From Shewanella sp. Choline-02u-19 (GTDB lineage: Bacteria > Pseudomonadota > Gammaproteobacteria > Enterobacterales > Shewanellaceae), in contig NZ_PJBE01000013.1 in NCBI RefSeq assembly GCF_002836205.1, forward strand, positions 1,674,001 through 1,738,000: 64,000 nt of DNA. Direction: 5' to 3'. The notes below the pieces were generated by a model that was not told where the DNA came from, made no database searches, and worked only from the letters and a program-made list of their open reading frames with translations. The position numbers and the translations under genes are program-made. Each line of letters opens with the position of its first letter. Position 1 is the first letter of the stretch. This document shows, piece after piece, positions 35,820 through 44,921 of this stretch.

Positions 35820-36351
35820 CGAAAGACTCCATTTTGATACACCGATGTTTAATAAACATCGACAAAATATGATTAATCAAATATTAGTCAACCTAGCACT
35901 GATTAACGTATTGTTAACACTTAATAATAAACTATCTTAAACACAAGCGTTTTAATTTTATTAGTTGACAAGATTCATTTACTCGATATAATCCAGTCAG
36001 TTTTTAGAGATATACCCTTTTTGATATACTTTCACCGCCTTCTGTAAACATCCACGATTCGTCGTTTGATCCCCACATAAGCGTTATCACAACTGGTTCA
36101 ATCATCTTAATAGACAGTCATTTTACTGTCATATCTTTATGCTTTACTTGGTTCAGCTTGAGATTAGTTTTGTTTTTGCGACATAAACAACACATTCGTT
36201 AACAAAACTGACTACAAGTCACTTGTATAAGCATAAAAAGATGAGTACTCTCGAATTGAACTTAAATTCATCTTTCGCAAAAATGCTAAGGATATCTTAT
36301 TGTTATAAATCACTACCAACTTGGTAGCTTTAATAAAAGGAGTGTGACCAT
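35820..36351. other. A/T-rich gap upstream of the 57-residue gene
   Basis: The 532-bp region holds the promoter of the MscS gene and that of the small gene at 36352. The only strong structure is a perfect palindrome CTACCAA-C-TTGGTAG at 36313-36327, about 25 bp before the start codon. A short frame of 28 codons at 36241 runs into it, with weak ribosome-binding sequence. Nothing else is recognisable. Confidence 0.45.
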
Positions 36352-36525
36352 ATGTCATACCTAGTAAATGGACACGAAATTACAGTCAACTTTCCAGTAG
36401 ATTCAATTTCAGTCAACAAATCTTCAATCGCCTTCACAGACAGTCAAGGCAAAAACAGACAGACTTTTTCAAAGCGCACTGAAGCGCTTAAATTTATGAA
36501 TTGGTTATTGTCTTCAAGTAAGTAA
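36352..36525 (+). CDS. 57-residue protein, unknown function
   Basis: A complete small frame (MSYLVNGHEITVNFPVDS... ending KFMNWLLSSSK) is preceded by AAAAGGAGTG at eight bases, a strong ribosome-binding site. The residues alternate as expected for a small beta-rich domain with a final helix, and it lacks a signal peptide. I do not recognise the family. A palindrome upstream (36313-36327) may be an operator or a 5' hairpin. The codon use looks normal, which supports a real gene. Confidence 0.65.
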   Translation: MSYLVNGHEITVNFPVDSISVNKSSIAFTDSQGKNRQTFSKRTEALKFMNWLLSSSK

Positions 36526-36623
36526 AACCGACTTTTCGATACAACTCCTCTCACTCGTATCGATAGTTTGTCTTCATAGGCAAACGAATAGGACTGAAAC
36601 ATATTCAGCTATTTAGTCATCTT

Positions 36624-36672
36624 CATTTGGTTTAGGCTTTACCTCTGCTCAGGTATCTAGCCTAACCAAATG
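36624..36672. repeat. Long inverted repeat between two genes
   Basis: Arms CATTTGGTTTAGGCT and AGCCTAACCAAATG pair over 14 bp with one bulged T, around a 20-base loop that can form an inner ACCT/AGGT pair. No T-run follows on either side, so it is not a standard terminator. It lies downstream of the 57-residue gene and next to the PLP enzyme end. Confidence 0.6.
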
Positions 36673-36711
36673 GAAATTCCTCCCCCCAGAAAAAAAGAAA
36701 CAATCCTAAGC

Positions 36712-37632
36712 TCACAATACTGCCGTATATTTACGTTGGTAACGTGGCAACATCGTCTCATTTCCTAATAAACCACCTTGATGAATGTAGATAATCGCTG
36801 CATCTGGATATTCGGATAAATACTGCTCTACACACATCCAACCCTTAGGATCATACAGTAATTCAAACTCAATCCCCTGCTCACCCACTTTACGCCAAAT
36901 GTCATAAAAGATTTTATATAGCTTTCCGAAATGATATTTTTTAGCTGTGCTTATTATCTCTGGGTGAAATGAAGTGCCATTGATTAGCTCAGAAAACTGC
37001 TGGTTAAGGTAGTCTTCATCTCCTACACAAGCACATGTCATTACTTTTATGTTGTTATTATTAAGTACAAAATATTCATTTAAGAATACCGCAGTAGTGC
37101 CGGTTCCAGACGGAAGAAAAACAGTCAATTCATCTAGCTGACTAGACGCGAACCAATTGACAATCTCTTTTGCAAGTTGGTGTACCCCTTCCCGAGCATA
37201 AAGACAACGGCCTCCCTCAGGCACAAACAAAGCCTTACTATCATTTGGTAGCACATCTTGCTCGATATACTCTTTACAGCCTCTACCCTTCCTATCAGCA
37301 ACCAAAGATAGATCGATGACGTTTGCGCCATTCTCGACAGCCGCTGCATAATTCCCCTTTGACGATGCTAAAACTTGCGCTGCAATATGATCAGTATAAA
37401 AATCAAGTTTCCAGCCTTTTAATTTAGCTAAAGCTGACATTGAATAAAGCGAGTTTGCAACAGGAGAACCATAACCGACTAATCGGGTGATACCAGGGAA
37501 GTCGTTATGTAGAAAGTAAGCAAATTTACGTGCCTTATTACCAGAGAAATCTTTATGTAACAGATCATCTCTTTTTACAAAAACACGGCAACCATTAAAG
37601 TCGATACTATCAACTGGAGTGTGAGTAAACAC
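36712..37632 (-). CDS. PLP-dependent ACC-deaminase/D-cysteine-desulfhydrase-like enzyme
   Basis: The 306-residue fold-type II PLP protein has FVKRDDLLHKDFSGNKARKF, where Lys33 should bind PLP as in 1-aminocyclopropane-1-carboxylate deaminase and D-cysteine desulfhydrase. FVPEGGRCLYAREGVHQLA and FLPSGTGTTAVFLNEY are the phosphate-binding and substrate regions. It is shorter than typical ACC deaminase (about 338). The real substrate is unknown. The start appears to be GTG at 37632. Confidence 0.85.
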   Translation of the reverse strand: MFTHTPVDSIDFNGCRVFVKRDDLLHKDFSGNKARKFAYFLHNDFPGITRLVGYGSPVANSLYSMSALAKLKGWKLDFYTDHIAAQVLASSKGNYAAAVENGANVIDLSLVADRKGRGCKEYIEQDVLPNDSKALFVPEGGRCLYAREGVHQLAKEIVNWFASSQLDELTVFLPSGTGTTAVFLNEYFVLNNNNIKVMTCACVGDEDYLNQQFSELINGTSFHPEIISTAKKYHFGKLYKIFYDIWRKVGEQGIEFELLYDPKGWMCVEQYLSEYPDAAIIYIHQGGLLGNETMLPRYQRKYTAVL

Positions 37633-37858
37633 AGCAAATTCTCTTAATGTAATGAGTGACTATTGTAACGCTTTACTTAGTGCAGTTTTGACCTCGATGT
37701 AAAAAAATCACTAACTTTTGGTCTATTCCGTTATTCGAAAACATTCATAAACCCCCAAACAGCATATAAAACAACCCACCAACACATGGCGTGATAATTG
37801 CTTTATACAATATAGCAGTGCCCACAGGGCAGTATATTTTTATAGTGAGGGATCTTTC

Positions 37859-38266
37859 ATGGCAGTTTTACGCTTAGTGTTTAATATAGCTTGGTTTGTG
37901 TTGGGCGGTTTTGTAATGGGGCTAGCGTGGTGGTTAGCCGGCCTTTTGTGCTTTATTACCATTATTGGGATCCCATTCGGACGAGCTTGTTTCGTTATCG
38001 GTGAGATGACTTTTTGGCCATTCGGTCAAGACTCTATAAGTCGCCGCTCAATCACAGGGGTGGAAGATTTAGGCACGGGTGCTTTTGGTATGCTGGGCAA
38101 TATTGTTTGGTTTTTATTGTTTGGTATCTGGCTTGCGATTGGTCATATCGTTCACGCTTTTGCATGCGCCGTTACCATTATTGGTATTCCGTTTGCAATA
38201 CAGCATTTAAAGCTCGCCATTTTGAGCTTAACCCCTATAGGTCAAACCGTGGTAGCAAAAGCTTAA
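37859..38266 (+). CDS. yccF: YccF-family inner membrane protein
   Basis: The 135-residue protein has two YccF (DUF307) repeats, each with a membrane segment pair: WWLAGLLCFITIIGIPFGRACF and AFACAVTIIGIPFAIQHLKLAIL. The repeated TIIGIPF is the family signature. E. coli YccF is 148 residues and sits next to a putative transporter; the function is unknown. GAGGGA precedes the ATG. The 3' end overlaps the convergent hydrolase by four bases. Confidence 0.92.
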   Translation: MAVLRLVFNIAWFVLGGFVMGLAWWLAGLLCFITIIGIPFGRACFVIGEMTFWPFGQDSISRRSITGVEDLGTGAFGMLGNIVWFLLFGIWLAIGHIVHAFACAVTIIGIPFAIQHLKLAILSLTPIGQTVVAKA

Positions 38267-39009
38267 GCCGATGACAAAAGCACTTTTTCCAGCTGCGCAA
38301 TTAGCGCAGCTGGACAATCTAAACTAATATCATGTCCCGCCGCTTCAAACTCAATCAGTTCAGTTTTATAATAAAGTGACAGTTGTACACTACAACTGGG
38401 ATTAACTAGCCTATCAGAGCTGCCATTGAAAACAAAAATGGGCTGCTGTAAATTATCAGGGGTTTGAAAGTTAGCACAGGCCCATATTTGCCGAACGACA
38501 TTATGCATCTTGCTTCGATAATCTAATCTGAGTTCACTCCAATGCTCACACATCGCTTGATTGTCACCATAACGCTCACTCGAGAGTTTAAGCGCTGTGC
38601 ACTCTAACCAATGCACCGCCCCCTGCTTAACTCGCCCCAGATAGGCAGTAACAATGGCTTTTAGATTAAACCTTGCATACCAAGGAGATAAGTTAGCCGC
38701 ACTTGCGTTGATAACAACCACCTTGCTTACTTTTTGTGGCGCTAAGCGAGCCATTTCAAGCGCGATCATTGCGCCCATAGAAAGCCCTATAAGACAGTTG
38801 TCATTGCCTGTTAGTTGTTTAACTAATGCCTTAGCGTATGCCGTTATGGTTAGCGGGCTGGTGCAATCACTCAATGTCCCATTGCCTAACGTATCGAGCG
38901 CGATAACATCAATTTTATTTGCTGCCACTTGCACCGTTAAATCATCTTCAAATTCTCGCCAATGACGCTTATCTCGCATCAAGCCCCTAATGAGTACCCA
39001 GCTTTGCAT
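38263..39009 (-). CDS. Alpha/beta-hydrolase, BioH-like family
   Basis: The 248-residue alpha/beta hydrolase has the nucleophile motif GLSMGA (Ser77), an Asp in NGSSDRLVNP and the His in AAGHDIS. No signal peptide is present. It resembles the MhpC/BioH group in layout, and the N-terminal RGLMRDKRHW sits where other members have the oxyanion HG motif, so the oxyanion hole is slightly changed. A biotin role is not supported by context: no bio gene is near. Confidence 0.82.
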   Translation of the reverse strand: MQSWVLIRGLMRDKRHWREFEDDLTVQVAANKIDVIALDTLGNGTLSDCTSPLTITAYAKALVKQLTGNDNCLIGLSMGAMIALEMARLAPQKVSKVVVINASAANLSPWYARFNLKAIVTAYLGRVKQGAVHWLECTALKLSSERYGDNQAMCEHWSELRLDYRSKMHNVVRQIWACANFQTPDNLQQPIFVFNGSSDRLVNPSCSVQLSLYYKTELIEFEAAGHDISLDCPAALIAQLEKVLLSSA

Positions 39010-39057
39010 AGTCCGTCCTTAATTATCTTTTAGGCCTGCTGTCTTTTATAGTTATCT

Positions 39058-40056
39058 TTAGTCATACCAGTCTTGCATTGCAGCAGCGTATTGACGAGTT
39101 AATAACTCACAACTCATGTCCTCTATAGCTCGGCTCGCCGCTAAGTCCATTAGAAACTGCATCAATACAGTGTGTTTTCGCAACGTTCTAACATGTCGAT
39201 GTTGCTTTTGAGGGTTAAATAAACCGGCAAAATTGAATAGCTGTCGTGGGTTTTTCTTTACCCATGCCCAAGAGCCCATCTCCAATGTCAAAGGCAACAA
39301 CGGCGCGTCATTTTGCTTCATTGCCAAATAATCCCATATATCACCATGAGTACGATAAATAAGGCTCTGGGGGGAGAACTGATAATGATTATGGTGCGGG
39401 AAGCTTGCTTTATAAAGCTGCTTTAAATGGTAAATTTGGCCTAGACTCTTTATCGGTTGATGAGACCCTGCAAACGGAAACCAAATATGATCTGATAGTC
39501 CAAATCCTGAGTGTGCATCCAGTGAAATAACACTAGAAGCATTTGATCGCAATAATTCTACATAGTTGATTAAGGCGGCGGTTTCCGGCTCCACCCCTTT
39601 TTTGCCTCGATACCAGGGTAATAGCGGAGTCACTCTTTGCCCCCCCACTAAAAAGGTCACTTTCGTTGTCGCATCAATTGGCGCGTTACGCATTAAATCA
39701 ACTTGCTGACCATTGCACCGAGTACCATTTAGCAAGCCTATTGGATTAACGATAGGCACAAATGCAATTCTAATTTTTGTTAACAGAATTTGTAACTGAC
39801 TATCCCAGTCCAGCCTGGCTAATAGGCTTTCGAGTAAAGCGAGGATCACTTGAGTGCCAATTCTTTCAACTCCATGTACACCTCCGACAAACAGCACACA
39901 AGGCTTGTCTGCTGCTTCACTGCCTAGTTCAGCACAAATGACAGGGAAAGACTGATTTTTATAAGTCAATTCAGTTAGTGTTTTGGCTCGCAATTGTGGA
40001 AAGGATTCAATAAGGGTTGTTAGTGTATTGAGTTCTGGTGGCGTTATCTGCATCAT
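39058..40056 (-). CDS. M14-family zinc carboxypeptidase (DUF2817-like)
   Basis: The 332-residue protein has the zinc ligands of M14 carboxypeptidases: FVGGVHGVER (His and Glu), then ISLDAHSGFG (His) and TLEMGSWAW with the catalytic Glu. There is no signal peptide, so it likely acts in the cytoplasm on a peptide or amide. The exact substrate is unknown. It ends with a long helical C-terminus. Start is one of two adjacent ATG codons at 40051-40056. Confidence 0.82.
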   Translation of the reverse strand: MMQITPPELNTLTTLIESFPQLRAKTLTELTYKNQSFPVICAELGSEAADKPCVLFVGGVHGVERIGTQVILALLESLLARLDWDSQLQILLTKIRIAFVPIVNPIGLLNGTRCNGQQVDLMRNAPIDATTKVTFLVGGQRVTPLLPWYRGKKGVEPETAALINYVELLRSNASSVISLDAHSGFGLSDHIWFPFAGSHQPIKSLGQIYHLKQLYKASFPHHNHYQFSPQSLIYRTHGDIWDYLAMKQNDAPLLPLTLEMGSWAWVKKNPRQLFNFAGLFNPQKQHRHVRTLRKHTVLMQFLMDLAASRAIEDMSCELLTRQYAAAMQDWYD

Positions 40057-40177
40057 ACCACTTGCAAAAGAGATGAATAATGTCGTAAAAATAACAGCAG
40101 ATTAAGACAAAGTGAGGTCAGCTACATGACAATATCTAACGGGTGATATCTAATCGTTCGAGCCTAATCAAACGAAC

Positions 40178-40954
40178 TTAATCGACCATGTTGTCTTTTA
40201 ATATTTTATCGACATCTATTTGTTTCAAACCTCGATTAAACAAGTCTCGCCACTTCTTTCCCTCTACATTATTTTTAAAGGCAATATAGAGTTCTTTCTT
40301 TGTCAGTGTACGCTTATTTAACTGAACTCGACTGGCGACAGACTCCATATCGGGTTGCGCAAGCAGGTAACGCAACACATAAACGTCAATAACCGCAGCG
40401 TCAATTCGTCCAGACACCACTTTTTTAATGTTATGGATGTCAGACGCGACCACTTCAACAGGCTGAACACCTTGAGCTATCATGTTATCGAGTTGCTCGG
40501 TATTGACATAACCTTGCACCACACCAATATTGTATTGGTTAAGATCGCTTTGCTCTGACCAACTAATAGGATGGCGTTTTTGCTCAACCAGTCCCAGCGG
40601 GCTGCTTCCCATCGAGTCTGAAAAAACAAACTTTTCTGTTGGATAAGCATATTCTGGTAAATATCCAGAGTATTTTGAGTCCGCTCTTGAAGCCATTCTT
40701 ACCGCTCGGCTCCATGGATAAAAATCGACCTCCACTTTATGGCCTACCGCCGCAAGAGCAGCTCGCGTGATAGCAATACTCGCGCCCTCATTTTTGAGCT
40801 GACTTCCAGAATAAGGCGGCCAATGCAATGATGTTAAGTACAGGGTATCAGCACTCACCATTGGTGAGAAGCAAGCCGCTATCAGTAGCAACCGCCTAAG
40901 CGCTGGAACAATATTAATCGTTCGGCGTACATAATCCATTAAATAACAACACAT
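40178..40954 (-). CDS. Periplasmic solute-binding protein (SBP_bac_3 family)
   Basis: The product has a signal peptide (about 12-35, LLLIAACFSPMVSA) followed by an amino-acid-type binding fold: LYLTSLHWPPYSGSQL, GYLPEYAYPTEKFVFSDSMGSS and IGVVQGYVNTEQLDNM. No permease or ATPase genes are adjacent, which is common for this Shewanella group of stand-alone binding proteins. The ligand is unknown. Start may be the ATG at 40954 or 15 bp inside it. Confidence 0.82.
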   Translation of the reverse strand: MCCYLMDYVRRTINIVPALRRLLLIAACFSPMVSADTLYLTSLHWPPYSGSQLKNEGASIAITRAALAAVGHKVEVDFYPWSRAVRMASRADSKYSGYLPEYAYPTEKFVFSDSMGSSPLGLVEQKRHPISWSEQSDLNQYNIGVVQGYVNTEQLDNMIAQGVQPVEVVASDIHNIKKVVSGRIDAAVIDVYVLRYLLAQPDMESVASRVQLNKRTLTKKELYIAFKNNVEGKKWRDLFNRGLKQIDVDKILKDNMVD

Positions 40955-41287
40955 GTGTATTTCGCAGCCTTTCGTTTAGTAAGCCGTTTCAGTTTAAATG
41001 CTCTCGTGATGACTCACTGTCATTACCACCTATTTTAGTCAATAGTGCCGATATCACCAAGGTCACTGTACAAAACAATGTTATCGCTTATTGGTTATAA
41101 AGAGTCAATTTGGACTAAAGTGGCTCTTGAAGATGCAAAAACAAACAGAAAAGGATTTGTTACAGTTAGGTCAAGAACTGCAGATTAAATGCGCATATAC
41201 TAAACGCTATAACGCTAAATGAATGAACCTGCGCATAACGCGTCATGCATCTTTTAGCTGCAAATACATACACCCTTGGAGTCAAAG
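40955..41287. other. Intergenic region with a short ORF
   Basis: This 333-bp gap between divergent genes includes a 29-codon frame at 41133-41222 (MQKQTEKDLLQLGQELQIKC...), with a weak GAAG before it. It could be a small gene or a decayed N-terminus; I see no support beyond length. No operator stands out. Confidence 0.3.
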
Positions 41288-41515
41288 ATGTTAAAAAGAG
41301 CACTTATCACCATTGTGGGTGGTTTATTAACCCTAACAGGTGCAGCACTGATCATTCTGCCAGGTCCAGCTTGGTTGCTTTTACCTATTGGCTTAGCCGT
41401 ATTAAGCATTGAATATCCTTGGGCTCATCGTTGGCTAAAGAAGAGTCAAAACCACATGAGTAACACCGCTCGCTGGCTCGATAGAAAAATCCTGCTGCGT
41501 AAGATGAAACGATAA
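41288..41515 (+). CDS. PGPGW-family small transmembrane protein
   Basis: From the ATG at 41288 (GGAG seven bases upstream) the product is 75 residues with two close transmembrane segments (LITIVGGLLTLTGAALIILPG, WLLLPIGLAVLSI). The PGPAWLLLPIGLAVLSIEYPWA stretch is the PGPGW family signature (TMEM-like, unknown function). The C-terminus is basic and cytoplasmic. Confidence 0.85.
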   Translation: MLKRALITIVGGLLTLTGAALIILPGPAWLLLPIGLAVLSIEYPWAHRWLKKSQNHMSNTARWLDRKILLRKMKR

Positions 41516-41532
41516 CAACCATTATGTTACTC

Positions 41533-41554
41533 AATGGTGATAACCATCACCATT
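41533..41554. promoter_or_regulatory. CRP/FNR-type palindrome upstream of the peroxidase gene
   Basis: AATGGTGAT-AACC-ATCACCATT is a perfect 9+4+9 inverted repeat. Its core GTGA-N6-TCAC matches CRP (TGTGA-N6-TCACA) at eight of ten bases and TGAT-N4-ATCA matches FNR. No T-run follows, so it is not a terminator. It lies about 195 bp before ccpA. Confidence 0.45.
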
Positions 41555-41747
41555 TCTAGGGCAAAAGGTAAATCACTGCAGCCACCCCTACCAAGGCTAT
41601 TGTCAATAGTCTGCGACCAAGGTCGCAATAAATCAATCCAAACTAACGATAGCCTCAATCGAAACAAAGCGTTACCTACTATAAAGATAACTATTTATTA
41701 TGGCCTTAGAAATATAACCACAATTATTGTAAGCTTATAGGATAACC

Positions 41748-42740
41748 ATGCTAAAACTGACCACACTCACTATCGCTATTGCAGCAATCTGTTCTGCTAG
41801 TTCATTTGCAGCAAGTGAACCTATTGAAATAATCCCCGCAGCGGTCATCACTAATCCAGAAAAAGTTGAACTGGGTAAAATGCTATTTTTCGAGCCTAGA
41901 CTGTCTAAGTCTGGTTATATCTCATGCAACTCTTGCCACAACCTATCACTTGGCGGCGTTGATGCTCTGCCAACATCTATTGGTCATCATTGGCAGCAAG
42001 GTCCTATAAACTCACCCACAGTATTGAATGCTGAATACGGCTTAGCCCAATTTTGGGATGGCAGAGCTAAAGATTTGCAAGAGCAAGCCGGTGGTCCGAT
42101 TGCCAATCCTAAAGAGATGGGCTTTAGCCATGAACTCGCGGTTGATACTATTCGCTCTATGCCAGCGTATCAAGCACGCTTTGCCAGCGTGTATCAAACA
42201 AACAATATCAGTATTGATGCCATAACGGATGCCATTGCTGAATTTGAAAAGACACTAGTAACACCTAATGCACCTTTCGACCAATACTTGCTTGGCGATA
42301 AAAGTGCCATTAATAGCGATGCTAAAGCCGGCTACCAGCTTTTTAAAGACAAAGGATGTGTCAGTTGCCACAATGGACCAGCCGTTGGCGGGACGATGTA
42401 CATGAAGATGGGGCTAGTAAAACCTTTCCATACAAAGAATCCTGCTGAAGGACGAAAAGGGGTTACGGGTAAAGAAGCCGATAAATCTGTCTTTAAAGTA
42501 CCTACGTTAAGGAATATAGAGCTAACCTACCCTTACTTCCATGACGGCAGTGTATGGAACCTTGCTGACGCCGTGAATACCATGGCAGATATTCAACTAG
42601 GTCAAGCTTTAACAGCGACAGAAACCAAGCAAATGGTGTCGTTTTTAAATTCACTTACAGGCGAGCAACCACAGATAGTCTTACCTATATTACCACCTTC
42701 AACACCGAATACGCCAAGACCAGTGCCTTTTGCAGACTAA
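41748..42740 (+). CDS. ccpA: Periplasmic di-haem cytochrome c peroxidase
   Basis: The 330-residue exported protein (signal about 1-21) has two haem-c motifs: CNSCH (60-64) and CVSCH (204-208). WDGRAKDLQEQAGGPI, NPKEMGF and TYPYFHDGSV are typical of bacterial di-haem peroxidases, which reduce H2O2 in the periplasm using electrons from cytochrome c. The length matches known CcpA. It is alone, with its own terminator. Confidence 0.93.
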   Translation: MLKLTTLTIAIAAICSASSFAASEPIEIIPAAVITNPEKVELGKMLFFEPRLSKSGYISCNSCHNLSLGGVDALPTSIGHHWQQGPINSPTVLNAEYGLAQFWDGRAKDLQEQAGGPIANPKEMGFSHELAVDTIRSMPAYQARFASVYQTNNISIDAITDAIAEFEKTLVTPNAPFDQYLLGDKSAINSDAKAGYQLFKDKGCVSCHNGPAVGGTMYMKMGLVKPFHTKNPAEGRKGVTGKEADKSVFKVPTLRNIELTYPYFHDGSVWNLADAVNTMADIQLGQALTATETKQMVSFLNSLTGEQPQIVLPILPPSTPNTPRPVPFAD

Positions 42741-42774
42741 ATAATCTAAACTCGATTTAAAATATGATTACAGC

Positions 42775-42800
42775 AAAAAGTCGCTAAATGCGGCTTTTTA
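42775..42800 (+). terminator. Terminator of ccpA
   Basis: The stem AAAAAGTCGC / GCGGCTTTTT has one G-T pair and a five-base loop, followed by ATTTT. Confidence 0.78.
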
Positions 42801-42827
42801 TTTTCAAATTAATGTTCTACCTACTCG

Positions 42828-43187
42828 TTACATAACAGGTTCAAAAGATAATGCTTTAAATCGTTCTGCAATTGCATTAAGCACTCCTTGGCGGCGCATA
42901 TTACTCAATACACCGGGACTAAATCGGTCTAATCTCGACATGGCGGTGACCAATAACTGGCACTCATATAACGTGGCGTCGGCAATATACTCAGGACGTT
43001 CAACCATATAACTATTGTTATACCACTCATCCCATTTAAAGCTTTCGAGTAATAATCCTTCACGTGCTAGATCAGCCACAAACTCTTGTAAACGTTTGTC
43101 CGACACAAAATGGTTACCAATAACAAGATCTTTAGCATACTCATTATATAAACCAGTAGCGTGGCTCTGTATTGTTGAGTTGTTCAT
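42828..43187 (-). CDS. DUF6508-like protein
   Basis: The product is 119 residues from the ATG at 43187, which has a strong GGAGGT ribosome-binding site; the frame extends upstream without such a site. It has a small acidic fold with TLYECQLLVTAMSRLDRFSPG and GVLNAIAERFKAL, a pattern like DUF6508 (LDRF...GVLxAIxxRF). The function is unknown. The gene lies between the peroxidase and a 700-bp gap. Confidence 0.72.
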   Translation of the reverse strand: MNNSTIQSHATGLYNEYAKDLVIGNHFVSDKRLQEFVADLAREGLLLESFKWDEWYNNSYMVERPEYIADATLYECQLLVTAMSRLDRFSPGVLSNMRRQGVLNAIAERFKALSFEPVM

Positions 43188-43529
43188 ACTGTACCTCCGT
43201 TTAGAACTGGTCTTTTGCCTCGGTGTATAGAGGACAAATATGCAGAATGTGTAAACATTCATTTGCATAAGCCATACCAGCTTTTAATGAGGTAATTCTA
43301 ATTGAAGGTAACTGAACACAACCTTAACAACGGCTAGTCAAATTAAACTATTGTTATAAAAGAAATAAATACAGTATCATTAAATAAATCCGTTTTCTCA
43401 ATACGCTATAAAGCGTTAATAAAGCATCACTGAATACCTAGAAATCTTATTTTGGCCGCCTTACTCAAGTCCACTTTCAACGGTTATTGCAAGATGTAGT
43501 CGCAATTTGCAATAACGATACTAAAGCTT

Positions 43530-43739
43530 GATGAAGCCTAACATTGAGCCGCTACAAAATTTACCCCCCGCTGAATGATGTTATTACTTGTTGCCAACAC
43601 ATCTGCTCGACTCCCGCTTATGTGTTGGCTAAACACGATAAGGACGACAAACAAAAAGGTAGAAAGAGGAGAAGCTCTGCCGCCTGAATGGCAGAAGAAA
43701 CTCAAAGCAGAAGACAGATTAGGCAATAATCAATTTTAA
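43530..43739 (+). pseudogene. Possible remnant of an RcnB/CigR-like gene
   Basis: One frame reads AKHDKDDKQK, and a frame one base later continues GEALPPEWQKKLKAEDRL, ending TAA at 43737-43739. The (L)PPxWQKKL motif after a charged Lys/Asp-rich run resembles the C-terminus of RcnB/CigR proteins. A single extra A in the AAAAA run near 43652 would join the two frames. No intact start is visible. The rest of 43188-43887 holds no gene I can support. Confidence 0.35.
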
Positions 43740-43887
43740 AGAGCTAGGATAACGGCACCTGTAGACTCTTATGGCAACATAGCCATAGAGAGTCATCGAT
43801 TAATCTTAATCGTAAGATCAGAGAGAGAATCGACATTAGATTAAAGATAACTTACACCCAAGTAAAAACGTCATCCTTAATAAATGA

Positions 43888-44793
43888 TTAAGTTGATGCG
43901 GGCGGGTCTTCGGCATTAAACTCCTCCATTATCAACTCGGTAAACAGACGCCCTGCTTTGCCGAGTGGCCGCTCCATGGTAGAGACCAATTGCGGCGTAA
44001 AGCTGTAGCGGTTACCACCATTGAAATCGACTTCGGCTAACTGACCACTGGCTAGCTCCTCTGTTATCAAAAAGTCTGGCATCCATCCAAACCCTAATCC
44101 CATCAACAGAGCATTTTTTTTCATAATAAAGCCCGAAAGATAGAACACCTTATCACCACCAAACTGCAGCTCATCGCGGTATCGTTTCTCGGGTGAAGAA
44201 TCTTCAATGGTTAATTCAACATGACGTTGCAGTTCAAATAGGCTGATATTTTTTTCGCTGGCCAAGGAGTGACTATTGGCAACAACCAAAATACTGGTAA
44301 TTTGCGGTAAGGCTTGCGGCCGGTAATTGGGACCCGTTCGATAATCTTTAACCAACATTAAATCGGCACTGTCCCGTTCGAAGCGATCCTGTACGCCGCC
44401 CAAAAACTCCATATTCAATTGTACTTTTGTGGGTATTTGCTGCTCAGCCATTCGTTTTAGTGCCCGCATAATTGGCTTCATTGGCAATGCACCATCAACC
44501 ACTAGCTCCAACTTGGGTTCCCAGCCCTCACTAAATCTGCTGGCTAAATGCTCAATATTTGCTAGGTATTGCAGCAACCTTTGGCCTTCAGCCAAGATAA
44601 CTTTGCCCTCTGGCGTTAATTCTGCGCGGTATTGATCGCGACAAAAAAGATTTACACCTAGGTGTTGCTCTAGCTTTTTGACTTGATAGCTCACTGCCGA
44701 CTGCGCTTTGTGCAATCGCTCTGCAGCCTTAGCAAAACTGCCTTCTTCGACTAAGACTTGCAGTACTTTAAACGCATCTACATCAATACGCAT
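43888..44793 (-). CDS. LysR-type regulator, divergent from hmgA
   Basis: The 301-residue protein has an N-terminal LysR helix-turn-helix (about 3-62; LVEEGSFAKAAERLHKAQSAVSYQVKKLE) and a substrate-binding domain. It is transcribed divergently from hmgA-hppD, so it probably controls tyrosine degradation in response to a pathway intermediate. That is an inference from position. Confidence 0.88.
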   Translation of the reverse strand: MRIDVDAFKVLQVLVEEGSFAKAAERLHKAQSAVSYQVKKLEQHLGVNLFCRDQYRAELTPEGKVILAEGQRLLQYLANIEHLASRFSEGWEPKLELVVDGALPMKPIMRALKRMAEQQIPTKVQLNMEFLGGVQDRFERDSADLMLVKDYRTGPNYRPQALPQITSILVVANSHSLASEKNISLFELQRHVELTIEDSSPEKRYRDELQFGGDKVFYLSGFIMKKNALLMGLGFGWMPDFLITEELASGQLAEVDFNGGNRYSFTPQLVSTMERPLGKAGRLFTELIMEEFNAEDPPAST

Positions 44794-44921
44794 TTGGCTC
44801 TCCTAGCGTAAACACAAACATACCATCTATTTTTTAGATGGAGATAGAGTAATTATTATTCTTTTTTTTGCGGGTGTTAGCAACTAAATTGATACCTAGA
44901 TCACGTTATCGACTAGATAAG

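Noticed and set aside
40051..40160. Further ATACCA-type repeat ends near 40.05 kb and 43.27 kb
   Set aside because: Only the first six bases match, with no internal blocks, so these are not counted as copies.
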